From positions 930,001 to 994,000 of the forward strand of contig NZ_JACCCJ010000001.1 of NCBI RefSeq assembly GCF_013410105.1: 64,000 nt of DNA. The letters are read 5' to 3'. Position 1 is the stretch's first letter. Each line of letters opens with the position of its first letter. This document shows positions 1-9,035 of this stretch, piece after piece. Below the pieces are notes generated by a model. It was given only the letters and a program-made list of their open reading frames with translations, did no database searches and was not told the DNA's origin. The translations under genes were made by a program, and so were the position numbers. The stretch comes from Sphingopyxis sp. JAI108 (GTDB lineage Bacteria; Pseudomonadota; Alphaproteobacteria; Sphingomonadales; Sphingomonadaceae).

Positions 1-180
1 GATACGAACGTCTATATCCAGTCGGCGACGCTCGACGGCAAACCGTGGAACAAGCCGTGGTTCAGCCATGACGACGTCAAGGATGGCGCGACCTTCGTCT
101 TCACCATGGGCCCCAAACCGAACAAGGCGTGGGGCGCCGCGCCCGGCGCCGCACCGCCTTCGATGTCGCGAAAACGCTGA
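1..180 (+). CDS. GH92 alpha-mannosidase, C-terminal fragment (5' end outside window)
   Basis: The first 59 codons of the window are the end of an open frame closing with TGA at 178-180. The tail reads NVYIQSATLDGKPW, then FTMGPKPNKAWG. This is the C-terminal beta-sandwich pattern of GH92 enzymes, and the complete GH92 at 6679-9021 has the equivalent NVYLQSVALGGKPL and FVMGAKPNKQWG. The catalytic part lies upstream of the window, so specificity cannot be judged. It precedes the GH2 gene on the same strand with a gap of about 100 bases and is presumably the fourth GH92 of the mannoside locus. The family call is firm from similarity to three neighbours; the rest of the gene is unseen. Confidence 0.85.
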   Translation, partial: DTNVYIQSATLDGKPWNKPWFSHDDVKDGATFVFTMGPKPNKAWGAAPGAAPPSMSRKR

Positions 181-279
181 CCTGACGAGCCCCTCGCCTC
201 CGTGTCCTCCGCGGGGGCGCGAGCCCGGGATCCGCCTTCCCCCTTGGGTCCCGGGCTCCCCTCTTCAACAGGAGATACC

Positions 280-2229
280 ATGCGCAGCCTTCTGATCACC
301 GCATCCCTTCTTGCCCTCGCGCCGCTTGCGGCGCAGGCGCAGACCGCCGCACCGCCCGCCGACGATGCCGTCTACACCGGCGAGCTGACGACGCGCTGGG
401 GCAGGGAGGTCACCCCTGAAAACGCGTGGCGGCTCTATCCGCGTCCGCAGATGGTGCGCGAACGCTGGGTCAATCTCAACGGTCTGTGGGACTATGCGAT
501 CGCGCCCAAGGCCGCCGAGCGTCCGGCGACGATGGACGGTCAGATCCTCGTGCCCTTTCCGGTCGAGTCCAAACTGTCGCGTGTCGCGCGCAAGGTCACC
601 CCCGACGACCGAATCTGGTATCGCCGCAGCTTCACCGTCCCCGCCGACTGGCGCGGCGAGAATGTCATGCTCAACTTCGGCGCGGTCGATTATGAGGCGA
701 CGGTGCGCGTCAACGGATCGGTCGTCGGATCGCACAAGGGCGGCTTCGACGCCTTCGGTTTCGACATCACCCCCTATCTCAAGGCCGGCGAGAACGAGCT
801 GGTCGTCGAGGTCACCGACCCGACGAGCGCGGGGACGCAGCCGCGCGGCAAGCAGATTCTCGATCCCGCGGGCATCTGGTACACCGCGGTCAGCGGCATC
901 TGGCAGACGGTGTGGATCGAGCCGGTGCCGAAGCTCCATATCGCCGAGGTGCGCGCGACCCCCGATATCGATCGCGGCACCGTCGATGTCGCGGTGGCGC
1001 TCTCGGGCTGGGCTAACGACACCGACGCGGTGCGCTTGACCGCGAGCGCGGGCGGCAAGCCGATCGCCTCGACGATCATTCGCGCCAACCGGCAGGCGAC
1101 GCTCGCGATCCCGGACGCGCATCTCTGGTCGCCCGACGATCCCCATCTCTATGACCTCAAGGCCGAACTGGTGACGATCGCCGATCCCTATGCGGGCGAG
1201 GCCGAGCGCGACCGCAAGGCTTATGACTCGCGCTTCACCGACCACGAAAGCCGCGTCTATGCGAAGGCTCAGGTTCAGGGGGCGCCGCGCGACAGCGTCG
1301 CCGCCTATTTCGCGATGCGCAAAGTGTCGATCGGCCCCGGCCGCGTTGCGGGGCAACCCGCGATCCTGCTCAACAACAAGCCGCTCTTCCAGCACGGCAC
1401 GCTCGATCAGGGCTGGTGGCCCGACGGGCTCTACACACCGCCGTCAGAAGAGGCGATGAAGAGCGACATCGTCTTCCTGAAGAAGGCGGGGTTCAACATG
1501 CTCAGGAAGCATATCAAGGTCGAACCCGCGCGCTATTATCACGACGCCGACCGGCTCGGGATGCTGATCTGGCAGGACATGCCCTCGGGCGGCGGCGAGG
1601 ATCAATATCTCGCCGGCACCAGCCAGTATCAGGCGATTTTCCCTTCGGAAACGCTCGCCGAGCAGCAGAAGCAATTGTCCGAAATGGTCGGCGAACTGCG
1701 GGCCTTTCCTTCGATCGTCACCTGGGTCGTCAACAACGAAGGGTGGGGTCAATATGATTCGGCGACGCTCGCGCGCTTCGTGAAGGGGCTTGATCCCTCG
1801 CGACTGGTGAACGCCAATTCGGGCTGGCTCGACGTCGCGCCGGGGGCGTCGGAGATGCTCGACATCCACACCTATGAAGACGTGCCGAGGACGCCGCCGC
1901 TTCAGACGAATCGCGCGATCGTGCTCGGCGAATATGGCGGCGTCGGCTTTCCCGTGCCGGGCCATATCTGGAAACCGGGCAAGGGCAATTGGAGCTATCA
2001 GGTCGCGCAGGACGAGAAGGAATATCTCGTCCGTTTCCGCCGCAAGATGGAAGGCGTGATCCGCCAGGCAAAGGAGAATGGGCTCAGCGCCTCGGTCTAT
2101 ACCCAGACCACCGATGTCGAGGACGAGATCAACGGGCTTTTGACCTATGACCGCGCGGTGCCGAAAGCGCCGGCGGAGGCGCTGGCAAAGATCGCCGCGC
2201 CGCTGTGGACGACTCCGGCGCCCGACTGA
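280..2229 (+). CDS. Secreted glycoside hydrolase family 2 protein (beta-galactosidase/beta-mannosidase-like)
   Basis: The product is 649 aa. ATG at 280 follows an AGGAGA ribosome site (270-275) and starts a Sec signal peptide ending near AQAQ. An upstream in-frame codon at 202 is rejected because it would bury the signal. GH2 layout is visible: jelly-roll sugar-binding domain (WVNLNGLWDY near residue 65), immunoglobulin-like domain, then TIM barrel with MLRKHIKVEP and LIWQDMPSGGG. The acid/base is expected at Glu487 in NNEGWG and the nucleophile at Glu551 in GEYGG. GH2 covers beta-galactosidase, beta-mannosidase and beta-glucuronidase. Its place among alpha-mannosidases suggests it removes a beta-linked core or cap sugar from the same glycan, but the substrate is not readable from motifs alone. 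Confidence 0.88.
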   Translation: MRSLLITASLLALAPLAAQAQTAAPPADDAVYTGELTTRWGREVTPENAWRLYPRPQMVRERWVNLNGLWDYAIAPKAAERPATMDGQILVPFPVESKLSRVARKVTPDDRIWYRRSFTVPADWRGENVMLNFGAVDYEATVRVNGSVVGSHKGGFDAFGFDITPYLKAGENELVVEVTDPTSAGTQPRGKQILDPAGIWYTAVSGIWQTVWIEPVPKLHIAEVRATPDIDRGTVDVAVALSGWANDTDAVRLTASAGGKPIASTIIRANRQATLAIPDAHLWSPDDPHLYDLKAELVTIADPYAGEAERDRKAYDSRFTDHESRVYAKAQVQGAPRDSVAAYFAMRKVSIGPGRVAGQPAILLNNKPLFQHGTLDQGWWPDGLYTPPSEEAMKSDIVFLKKAGFNMLRKHIKVEPARYYHDADRLGMLIWQDMPSGGGEDQYLAGTSQYQAIFPSETLAEQQKQLSEMVGELRAFPSIVTWVVNNEGWGQYDSATLARFVKGLDPSRLVNANSGWLDVAPGASEMLDIHTYEDVPRTPPLQTNRAIVLGEYGGVGFPVPGHIWKPGKGNWSYQVAQDEKEYLVRFRRKMEGVIRQAKENGLSASVYTQTTDVEDEINGLLTYDRAVPKAPAEALAKIAAPLWTTPAPD

Positions 2230-2256
2230 CGGGCATCGGGTGAAAGCGTGACGGCA

Positions 2257-2283
2257 CCCGCCATCCCGGCTTGGGGTGGCGGG
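2257..2283 (+). terminator. Candidate hairpin terminator after the GH2 gene
   Basis: A 10-bp stem with one G-U pair (CCCGCCATCC with GGGTGGCGGG, 7-base loop) lies 28 bases after the GH2 stop. No T-run follows, so it may be a stability hairpin and not an intrinsic terminator. Confidence 0.45.
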
Positions 2284-2394
2284 CGCTGAGTCGTGCGACG
2301 GCTCACCGGGGCGCAATAAACAACGCAAAACTGCGGATTTATGCCGGGTTGGCAACGATTCATCGCGTCGCGCCCCCGGTTTGAAAAATTTATT

Positions 2395-2418
2395 TTGACA
2401 AATTGTTTTTTATATTCT
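2395..2418 (+). promoter_or_regulatory. AT-rich promoter/operator region before the TonB receptor
   Basis: An AT-rich island (about 2381-2418) stands out in the 289-base gap between the GH2 gene and the receptor. It contains a perfect TTGACA (2395-2400) and a small palindrome ACAA-A-TTGT (2398-2406). The best -10-like hexamers (TATATT, TATTCT) lie only 10-12 bases from TTGACA, so a sigma-70 promoter with normal spacing could not be fitted. It is the likely control region of the receptor and possibly the downstream glycosidases; the exact promoter is unresolved. Apart from this island and the hairpin at 2257-2283, nothing else was recognised in the gap. Confidence 0.35.
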
Positions 2419-2518
2419 GAGAGAGGCTCAACGGATCGAAGGGTCCGCCGCTCGGTGACCCGAAGGCACCGAATAACGAGCGGGGGCGAACAGCCCCTCG
2501 AACAGGGAGGTCGATGTG

Positions 2519-5515
2519 ATGAAGGCAGGACAAATCCATATATCGAAGGCGGCGCGGCGCGAGCGGCTGGTGCGCGAACTGATGCTGAGCGCAGGCGCCA
2601 TGGTCGCCTTGTGCGGTGCGGGGCAGGCGCACGCGCAGGCGGCGCCCGAAGCGCCCCCGCCGGCTGACGACGCGGCCGAGGCGCCGGGCGACGCGATCGT
2701 CGTCACCGGCTATCGCCAGTCGATCGAACAGAGCCTCGAGCAGAAGCGCGAGGCGAACTCGCTGATCGAGGTCATCACCGCCGAGGACATCGGCAAATTC
2801 CCCGACAAGAATGTCGCCGACGCGCTGCAGCGCGTTCCCGGTGTGATCATCACCCGCGACGGCGGCGAGGGCAGCCGCGTCAGCATCCGCGGGCTCCAGT
2901 CGGACCTGACGCTCACGCTGCTCAACGGCAATTTCATCGCCGGTGCCGACAGCGGCGATCCGTCGCGCTCGTTCAACTATGTGCTGCTGCCGTCGAATTT
3001 CATCGCCAGCACCGAAGTCTATAAATCGGCCGAAGCGCGGCTCGAGGAAGGCGGCGTCGGCGGTACGGTGATTCTCAACACCCGCCGTCCGTTCGACCTG
3101 CCGGCCTGGTCGGGCTTCGTCTCGGCCGAAGGCACCTATTCGGACACGACGAAGAAATTCGATCCGCAGATTGCCGGCCAGATTTCGTGGAAAGACCCCG
3201 AAGAGCGGCTCGGCTTCCTGATCGGCGCGACCTATCAGGAACGCTCGAACCGCGAATTGCGCGGCTCGACCGAAACCTGGCGCTGGTGGAGCGACCGCGA
3301 CGCGAACGGCGACATCATCACCCCCGCGACCGACGTCAACGGCAATCCTTTCGAAAACGACGACGCGATTTCCTATTGGCCGGGAGAGGGCGTGACCGCA
3401 CAGGATGGCACGCATTATTCGGGCCATTGGGCGCCGCAGTCGGTCAATGCCGAAGTCTTCTCGCAGCAGCGCAAGCGGCTCGGCATCCAGGCGACCGCAC
3501 AGATGCGGCCGTTCGAAAATCTGACCGTCACCGCCAATTATTTTCGCTTCGACTACAAGAGCAACTTTCAGAGCAACGTGCTGAAGATCCCCGAATGGGG
3601 CTATGGCAATTTCTTCACTGGCCCGACCTTCGACGAAAGCGGCACGATCTTTCAGTCGGCCAATTTCCAGGTTCCGGCCGCGGGGACCGGCTGTTCGGCG
3701 AATGCGACGCCCTGCACGATGGAAACGCCGCAGATCGCGGGGACGTACAGCCGCGAAAAGCAGGTGTCGAACACGTTTGAGACCGAAGTCGCCTACAACA
3801 CCGATAATTTCGACGCGGTGGTGAAGTTCGGCAAGACGAAAGCGACCGGCGGCCCGTCGATGCGCTTCGGCGTCGCAGCGAAACCGCGCCTGACGATCAC
3901 CGGACAGGAGCAGAACGGCAATTTCCTGAGCGCGTGGGATTTCACCGGCGGCAACCTCAACATGGAATTCTCGCCCGAGCTGCAGGAAAATATCAAGAAC
4001 GGCGTCGCGCAGATCGACGTCGGCTCGACCGGATCGGGCTTCACCAACAGCGCGATCTCGCAGCGTTATGCCCAGCTTGATCTCGTCCGCCGCTTCGACA
4101 GCTTTTTGAGCGCCTTCCGCGTCGGCGGCAAGTGGCGCGAGATGAGCATCCACCGCGAAACCGGCCGCAACGAATGGTATGCCGATCCGGCCACCAAGCT
4201 GCGTTATCAGGACACGCCCGCGGGTGCGGTCGCGCGGCCCGAATATTTCTACGACAATCCGATCGGCAACATCGCCGGCGGGTTCGACGCGAACCTGTTC
4301 CCGGGCATCAATTTCGAAAATTATCTCGACTATATCAACTCGACCTATGGCCCGTCGGTGCGCGTGCCCGAGCCGAACAACACCTACGACCTCAAGGAGA
4401 AGGTGTTCGCCGGCTATGTGCAGGCCGATTTCGAAAGCGGCCCGCTGCGCGGCAATATCGGCCTGCGCGTCGCGCACACCAAACAGTCGGGCGTGACGTC
4501 GGACCGCCTGCAATATCTCAGCGACTATTGCGTCGACGGCCCCGGCGGCCCGTTTGATCCCGACGTGCCGCTCGGCCCCGACGGCAATTGCCAGGTGCGG
4601 CCGCTCGACGAGCGCGAGGAGATCGTCAACACGCGCATCGATCAGTCGAAGAGCTACACCGACTGGCTCCCCAGCCTGAACGTCGTCTACGAAGTCGTGC
4701 CCGACGTCGTCGTCCGCGGCGCGGTCGCCAAGGTGATCGCGCGCCCGTCGTTCAACGATCTGGGGTCGCAGCGTTCGCTGACCTATCGTTCGGCGGCCTA
4801 TGCCTTCGATCGCGGCCAGTTCGGCGAATTCGAAGGCTGGTCGGGCAGCGGCGGCAACGCCGATCTCCAGCCCTTCTCGGCCTGGCAGTACGACCTTGGC
4901 GTCGAATGGTATTTCGATCGCGGCTCGGTGCTCGGCGTCGGCCTGTTCCGCAAGGACGTGTCCGACTTCGTCGTTCCGCTCGTGCTCGACGTGACGCGCG
5001 AAGTGAATGGCGAGCAGGTGCTGATCCAGCCCTATTCGACCGTCGCCAACGGGTCGAACGCCAGGTCGCAGGGCGTCGAAGTCTATGCCCAGCATACGCT
5101 CGACTTCGGCCTCGGCGCGCAGGTGAACTTCACCTATAACGACACCTCGGTCGCCGACATCACGCTCGATGGCGAGACGGTCGGCAAATCGGCGCTCGTC
5201 GGCAGCGCGAAGACGCAGGTCAATGCGTCGGTCTTCTATGAAACCGACAAGTTCCTCGTCCGCGCGTCGTACAACCGCCGCGGCGAAGTCGTCGGCGGGC
5301 TCGCCTCGGGCCTCAACGTCTACACCGACCCCTATGAACAGGTCGACATCAACGCCTCGTACGAGCTGATGGACGGGCTGCTCCTCACCGCCTCGGTCAT
5401 CAACCTGACCAAGTCGGAAGAGCGCCAGCACCTCGGCAACGACACCGACGCGCGCTTCGTCCGGAGCAATTATTTCGGTCGCCGCGCCTATGTTGGCGTA
5501 TCGTACACCTTCTGA
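2519..5515 (+). CDS. TonB-dependent receptor of the mannoside locus
   Basis: The product is about 998 aa, an outer-membrane 22-strand barrel receptor with N-terminal plug, powered by TonB-ExbBD. It has a signal peptide ending GQAHAQ, a TonB-box-like DAIVVTGYR, plug motifs DIGKFPDKNVADALQRVPGV and SRVSIRGL, and a terminal Phe in GVSYTF. The plug matches the Caulobacter/sphingomonad carbohydrate-receptor type. ATG 2519 is preferred because AGGGAGG (2504-2510) sits 8 bases upstream; the overlapping in-frame GTG at 2516 would leave only 5 bases. No SusD-like partner lies nearby, as is usual for Proteobacteria. Position upstream of GH43, GH92 and GH125 genes implies import of oligomannosides released at the surface; ligand identity is inferred from context only. 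Confidence 0.92.
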   Translation: MKAGQIHISKAARRERLVRELMLSAGAMVALCGAGQAHAQAAPEAPPPADDAAEAPGDAIVVTGYRQSIEQSLEQKREANSLIEVITAEDIGKFPDKNVADALQRVPGVIITRDGGEGSRVSIRGLQSDLTLTLLNGNFIAGADSGDPSRSFNYVLLPSNFIASTEVYKSAEARLEEGGVGGTVILNTRRPFDLPAWSGFVSAEGTYSDTTKKFDPQIAGQISWKDPEERLGFLIGATYQERSNRELRGSTETWRWWSDRDANGDIITPATDVNGNPFENDDAISYWPGEGVTAQDGTHYSGHWAPQSVNAEVFSQQRKRLGIQATAQMRPFENLTVTANYFRFDYKSNFQSNVLKIPEWGYGNFFTGPTFDESGTIFQSANFQVPAAGTGCSANATPCTMETPQIAGTYSREKQVSNTFETEVAYNTDNFDAVVKFGKTKATGGPSMRFGVAAKPRLTITGQEQNGNFLSAWDFTGGNLNMEFSPELQENIKNGVAQIDVGSTGSGFTNSAISQRYAQLDLVRRFDSFLSAFRVGGKWREMSIHRETGRNEWYADPATKLRYQDTPAGAVARPEYFYDNPIGNIAGGFDANLFPGINFENYLDYINSTYGPSVRVPEPNNTYDLKEKVFAGYVQADFESGPLRGNIGLRVAHTKQSGVTSDRLQYLSDYCVDGPGGPFDPDVPLGPDGNCQVRPLDEREEIVNTRIDQSKSYTDWLPSLNVVYEVVPDVVVRGAVAKVIARPSFNDLGSQRSLTYRSAAYAFDRGQFGEFEGWSGSGGNADLQPFSAWQYDLGVEWYFDRGSVLGVGLFRKDVSDFVVPLVLDVTREVNGEQVLIQPYSTVANGSNARSQGVEVYAQHTLDFGLGAQVNFTYNDTSVADITLDGETVGKSALVGSAKTQVNASVFYETDKFLVRASYNRRGEVVGGLASGLNVYTDPYEQVDINASYELMDGLLLTASVINLTKSEERQHLGNDTDARFVRSNYFGRRAYVGVSYTF

Positions 5516-5530
5516 TGGGGCTTCGCCTTG

Positions 5531-5582
5531 GCTCTCCCCCTCGGGTGGCTCCGCAAGGAGCCACCCGCCTCTTTCGGAGAGC
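5531..5582 (+). promoter_or_regulatory. Nested two-stem hairpin between receptor and GH43 genes
   Basis: An inner perfect 11-bp stem (5542-5552 with 5557-5567) carries a GCAA tetraloop. It sits inside an outer perfect 7-bp stem (GCTCTCC 5531-5537 with GGAGAGC 5576-5582). The structure starts 15 bases after the receptor stop and ends 26 bases before the GH43 start. There is no T-run. It could stabilise the receptor mRNA 3' end or attenuate transcription so the receptor is made in excess over downstream enzymes; this role is inferred. Confidence 0.6.
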
Positions 5583-5608
5583 GGGCCGGTAAAATGGGGG
5601 ACGCGAAA

Positions 5609-6682
5609 ATGCGGGTCGGGTTGAAATCGCTGATCGCCGGCGCGGCGCTGGTGACGGGCGGTGCGGCATCGGCCGAAAATCCGATCGTTCCCGGCTGGTA
5701 TGCCGACCCCGAAATCCGCGTCTTCGGCGACCGCTACTGGATTTATCCGACCTATTCGGATCATGGCGAGACGCCCGACCTGTCCGGGCATTTCAACGAG
5801 CAGCAGAAAAAGCTGCGCGAACAGAAGACGGTCCGGCCGTCCTATCATTTCCAGACCTTCTTCAACGTCTTTTCATCGCCCGACCTCGTCCATTGGACGA
5901 AACATGACCACGCGCTCGACGTCGAGAATGTGGCCTGGGCCGCCTATGCCGTGTGGGCGCCGTCGGCGATCGAGAAGGACGGCAAATATTATCTCTTCTT
6001 CGGCGCCAACGACATCCAGTCCGACGACCAGCTCGGCGGTATCGGCGTCGCGGTCAGCGACCGGCCCGAGGGACCGTTCAAGGATGCGATCGGCAAGCCG
6101 CTGATCGATGCCTTCCACAATGGTGCGCAGCCGATCGACCAGTTCGTCTTTCGCGACGATGATGGGCAGCATTATCTCTATTATGGCGGCTGGAAGCATT
6201 GCAATGTCGTCCGCCTGGGCGACGACCTGACCTCGATCATCCCCTTTCCCGACGGCACGACCTACAAGGAAATCACGCCCCCCGGCTATGTCGAGGGCTC
6301 GTTCATGGTGAAGCGAAAGGGCGTCTATTATCTGATGTGGTCGGAGGGCGGCTGGACCGGTCCCGACTATTCGGTCGCCTATGCGATGGGCCCGTCGCCG
6401 ACCGGCCCGTTCAAGCCGATGGGCAAGATTCTTCAGCAGGACTTCAAGATCGCGCGCGGCGCGGGGCATCATTCGGTGGTCAATGTGCCGGGCACCGACG
6501 ACTGGTATATCGCCTATCATCGCCCGCCGCTCGACGAGGACGCCGGCGAGCGGCGCCAGCTCGCGATCGACCGCATGATCTTCAACGCCGACGGGACGAT
6601 CGCGCCGGTCAAAATGACGAACGAGGGCGTCGCAGCGCGCCCGCTGCCGGCACGAACGGCAAACAGGGGAGAGACGAAGTGA
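5609..6682 (+). CDS. Secreted glycoside hydrolase family 43 protein
   Basis: The product is 357 aa with a signal peptide ending GAASA. ATG 5609 is chosen because GGGGGAC precedes it at good spacing; an in-frame ATG at 5594 is the alternative. The single five-bladed beta-propeller of GH43 is indicated by YADPEI (Asp33, general base), VWAPSAIEKDGKYYLFFGAND, and VEGSF (Glu229, general acid). Late GHHSVVNV and DWYIAYHR motifs are also typical. Most GH43 enzymes act on arabinosides, xylosides or galactosides, so it probably removes side chains from the substrate whose mannosyl parts are handled by the GH92 and GH125 enzymes. Its stop overlaps the GTG of the next gene (GTGA), indicating translational coupling. 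Confidence 0.87.
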   Translation: MRVGLKSLIAGAALVTGGAASAENPIVPGWYADPEIRVFGDRYWIYPTYSDHGETPDLSGHFNEQQKKLREQKTVRPSYHFQTFFNVFSSPDLVHWTKHDHALDVENVAWAAYAVWAPSAIEKDGKYYLFFGANDIQSDDQLGGIGVAVSDRPEGPFKDAIGKPLIDAFHNGAQPIDQFVFRDDDGQHYLYYGGWKHCNVVRLGDDLTSIIPFPDGTTYKEITPPGYVEGSFMVKRKGVYYLMWSEGGWTGPDYSVAYAMGPSPTGPFKPMGKILQQDFKIARGAGHHSVVNVPGTDDWYIAYHRPPLDEDAGERRQLAIDRMIFNADGTIAPVKMTNEGVAARPLPARTANRGETK

Positions 6683-9021
6683 AGACGATCCGCAAGACGA
6701 TGCTGGGCGCCGCCGCGAGCGCGCTCGTGCTGACCAGCGTCGCCGCACCCGCTGCGCTCGCGCAATCGAGCGCGAACCAGATCGCGCTCGTCGATTACGT
6801 CAATCCGCTGATGGGCACCGATTCGAGCTATCGCCTGTCCTACGGCAACACCTATCCCGCGGTCGCGGTCCCCTTCGGCATGAACAGCTGGACCCCGGTG
6901 ACGGGCGAGCCCGGCAGCGGCTGGGGCTATACCTATGACGGCGAGAAGATCAGCGGCATCAAGCAGACGCACCAGCCGAGCCCGTGGATGAACGATTATG
7001 CCGCCTTCGCGCTGATGGCCGAAACCGGGCCGGTGAAGGTCAAGCAGCAGGAGCGCGGCAGCTGGTTCAGCCACAAGGCCGAGGTCGCGCGTCCCTATTC
7101 GTACAAGGTCTATCTCGCCGACTATGACGTGACCGCCGAGGTCGCCCCCACCGAGCGCGCCGCGCAGTTCCGCTTCACCTTCCCCGAAAGCGACGACGCG
7201 CACATCCTGCTCGACGGGCTCGCGGGCGGATCGATGGTCAAGGTCGACGTCAAGAACCGCCGCATCACCGGCTATGTCCGCAACAACAACGGCGGCGTAC
7301 CCGACAATTTCCACAATTATTTCGTCGCCGAATTCGACCGCGACTTCACGCTCGCGCGCACTTGGGCCGGCGACAACGCGCCGACGAACGAGCTGGCGCG
7401 CGAGGGCGATCATGTCGGCGCGGTGCTGAGTTTCAAGACGAAAAAAGGCGACAAGGTCCATGTCCGCGTCGCCTCGTCGTTCATCAGCCCCGAACAGGCG
7501 CTGCTGAACCTGCGCAGCGAAATCGGCAGCGACAGCTTCGACACGACGCAGGCAAAGGCGAAGGCGGCGTGGGAGAAGGAACTCTCGCGCATCCGCGTCA
7601 CCGATCCGGACCCCGAAAAAATCCGCACCTTCTATTCGTCGCTCTACCGCATGCTGCAATTCCCGCGCGTCTTTTACGAAAAGGACGCGAACGGAAAGAT
7701 CGTCCACTACAGCCCGTATGACGGCAAGGTGCACGATGGTTACATGTTCACCGACAATGGCTTCTGGGACACGTGGCGCGCGGTCTTCCCCTTCTTCGCG
7801 CTGATGTATCCCGAACTCGACAGCCAGATCATGCAGGGGCTGGTCAACACCTATAAGCAGGGCGGCTGGCTCCCCGAATGGGCGAGCCCCGGCTATCGCA
7901 ATGTGATGATCGGGTCGAATTCGGCGAATTTGATCGCCGATGCCTATTTCAACGGCGTGCGCGGCTTCGACGTCGAGACGCTCTATGAGGCGATGATCAA
8001 GAATGCGACGACGAGCGAGGGCCGGCCGAAGGACAAGGCGGGCAAGGTCATCGCCGCCGTCGGGCGCGAAGGCGCCGAATATTACAACCGCCTCGGTTAT
8101 GTCCCCTATGACGTCGGCATCAATGAAAATGCCGCGCGCACGCTCGAATATGCGACCGCCGACTTCTCGATCGCACAGCTCGCAAAGCTGCTTGGCAAGG
8201 ACGGTGATGCGAAGAAATATCGCGAGCGGGCGCTGAACTACCAGAAGCTCTACGACAATCAGAGCGGCTGGATCCGCGGCCGCAACCAGGACGGGTCATG
8301 GTCGACGCCGTTCAACCCCTATAAATGGGGCGACGCCTTCACCGAGGGTAACGCGCTCCATTACAGCTGGGCGGTGATGCAGGACGTTCAGGGGCTGATG
8401 AACCTGATGGGCGGGCGCGAGAAATTCGTCGAGCGGCTCGACGCGATCTTCACCACCCCGCCGATCTTCGACGAAAGCTATTACGGTCAGGTGATTCACG
8501 AGATCCGCGAGATGCAGATCGTCGACATGGGCCAATATGCCCATGGCAACCAGCCGATCCAGCACATGCCCTATCTCTATAATTGGGCGGGTGCGCCGTG
8601 GAAGACGCAGCATCATGTGCGCGACATCATGGCAAAGCTCTATTCGTCGGCGCCCGATGGTTATCCGGGCGACGAGGATAATGGCCAGACCTCGGCCTGG
8701 TATGTCTTCTCGGCGCTTGGCTTCTATCCGGTCGCCTCGGCGACGGGCGAATATGCGATCGGCAGCCCGCTGTTCCAGAAGGCCGAACTGACCATGCCGA
8801 ACGGCAAGACGCTGACGATCAACGCGAAGAACAACAGCAATGCGAACGTCTATCTTCAGTCGGTCGCGCTCGGCGGCAAGCCGCTAACCAAGACCTATTT
8901 CACCCACCGCGCGCTGTCGCAGGGCGGCACGGTCGATTTCGTGATGGGCGCCAAGCCCAACAAGCAATGGGGCACCGCCCCCGCCGACGCGCCCTTCTCG
9001 ATCAGCGCGCCGTCCAAATGA
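6679..9021 (+). CDS. GH92 alpha-mannosidase with Gln at the general-acid position (possible phosphomannan uncapping enzyme)
   Basis: The product is 780 aa, starting at GTG 6679, which overlaps the GH43 stop; GGGGAGAG precedes it. A signal peptide ends ALAQ. GH92 features in order: NPLMGTD and GNTYPAVAVPFGM in the N-terminal sandwich, ISGIKQTHQPSPWMNDY, the (alpha/alpha)6 barrel with FWDTWRAVFPFF, and DEDNGQTSAWYVFSALGFYP. GH92 enzymes are calcium-dependent inverting alpha-mannosidases. The position that is Glu in the conserved GNEP motif is Gln625 here (GNQP), and GNDDxGQ has become GDEDNGQ. In the family, Gln at this site is known in enzymes that cleave mannose-alpha-1-phospho-6-mannose, where the phosphate leaving group needs no acid. 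That specificity is predicted, not shown. Confidence 0.9.
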   Translation: MKTIRKTMLGAAASALVLTSVAAPAALAQSSANQIALVDYVNPLMGTDSSYRLSYGNTYPAVAVPFGMNSWTPVTGEPGSGWGYTYDGEKISGIKQTHQPSPWMNDYAAFALMAETGPVKVKQQERGSWFSHKAEVARPYSYKVYLADYDVTAEVAPTERAAQFRFTFPESDDAHILLDGLAGGSMVKVDVKNRRITGYVRNNNGGVPDNFHNYFVAEFDRDFTLARTWAGDNAPTNELAREGDHVGAVLSFKTKKGDKVHVRVASSFISPEQALLNLRSEIGSDSFDTTQAKAKAAWEKELSRIRVTDPDPEKIRTFYSSLYRMLQFPRVFYEKDANGKIVHYSPYDGKVHDGYMFTDNGFWDTWRAVFPFFALMYPELDSQIMQGLVNTYKQGGWLPEWASPGYRNVMIGSNSANLIADAYFNGVRGFDVETLYEAMIKNATTSEGRPKDKAGKVIAAVGREGAEYYNRLGYVPYDVGINENAARTLEYATADFSIAQLAKLLGKDGDAKKYRERALNYQKLYDNQSGWIRGRNQDGSWSTPFNPYKWGDAFTEGNALHYSWAVMQDVQGLMNLMGGREKFVERLDAIFTTPPIFDESYYGQVIHEIREMQIVDMGQYAHGNQPIQHMPYLYNWAGAPWKTQHHVRDIMAKLYSSAPDGYPGDEDNGQTSAWYVFSALGFYPVASATGEYAIGSPLFQKAELTMPNGKTLTINAKNNSNANVYLQSVALGGKPLTKTYFTHRALSQGGTVDFVMGAKPNKQWGTAPADAPFSISAPSK

Positions 9022-9035
9022 ATTCGGAGATGAAC

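Noticed and set aside
2395..2418. Complete sigma-70 promoter from the TTGACA upstream of the mannoside receptor
   Set aside because: No -10-like hexamer lies at 15-19 bases; the candidates are at 10-12. Kept only as a control region of unknown detail.
2390..5848. 1152-codon open frame on the minus strand
   Set aside because: It is the antisense shadow of the TonB receptor: high GC with G/C third positions keeps the opposite strand open. It has no family motifs, and the plus strand encodes a complete receptor.
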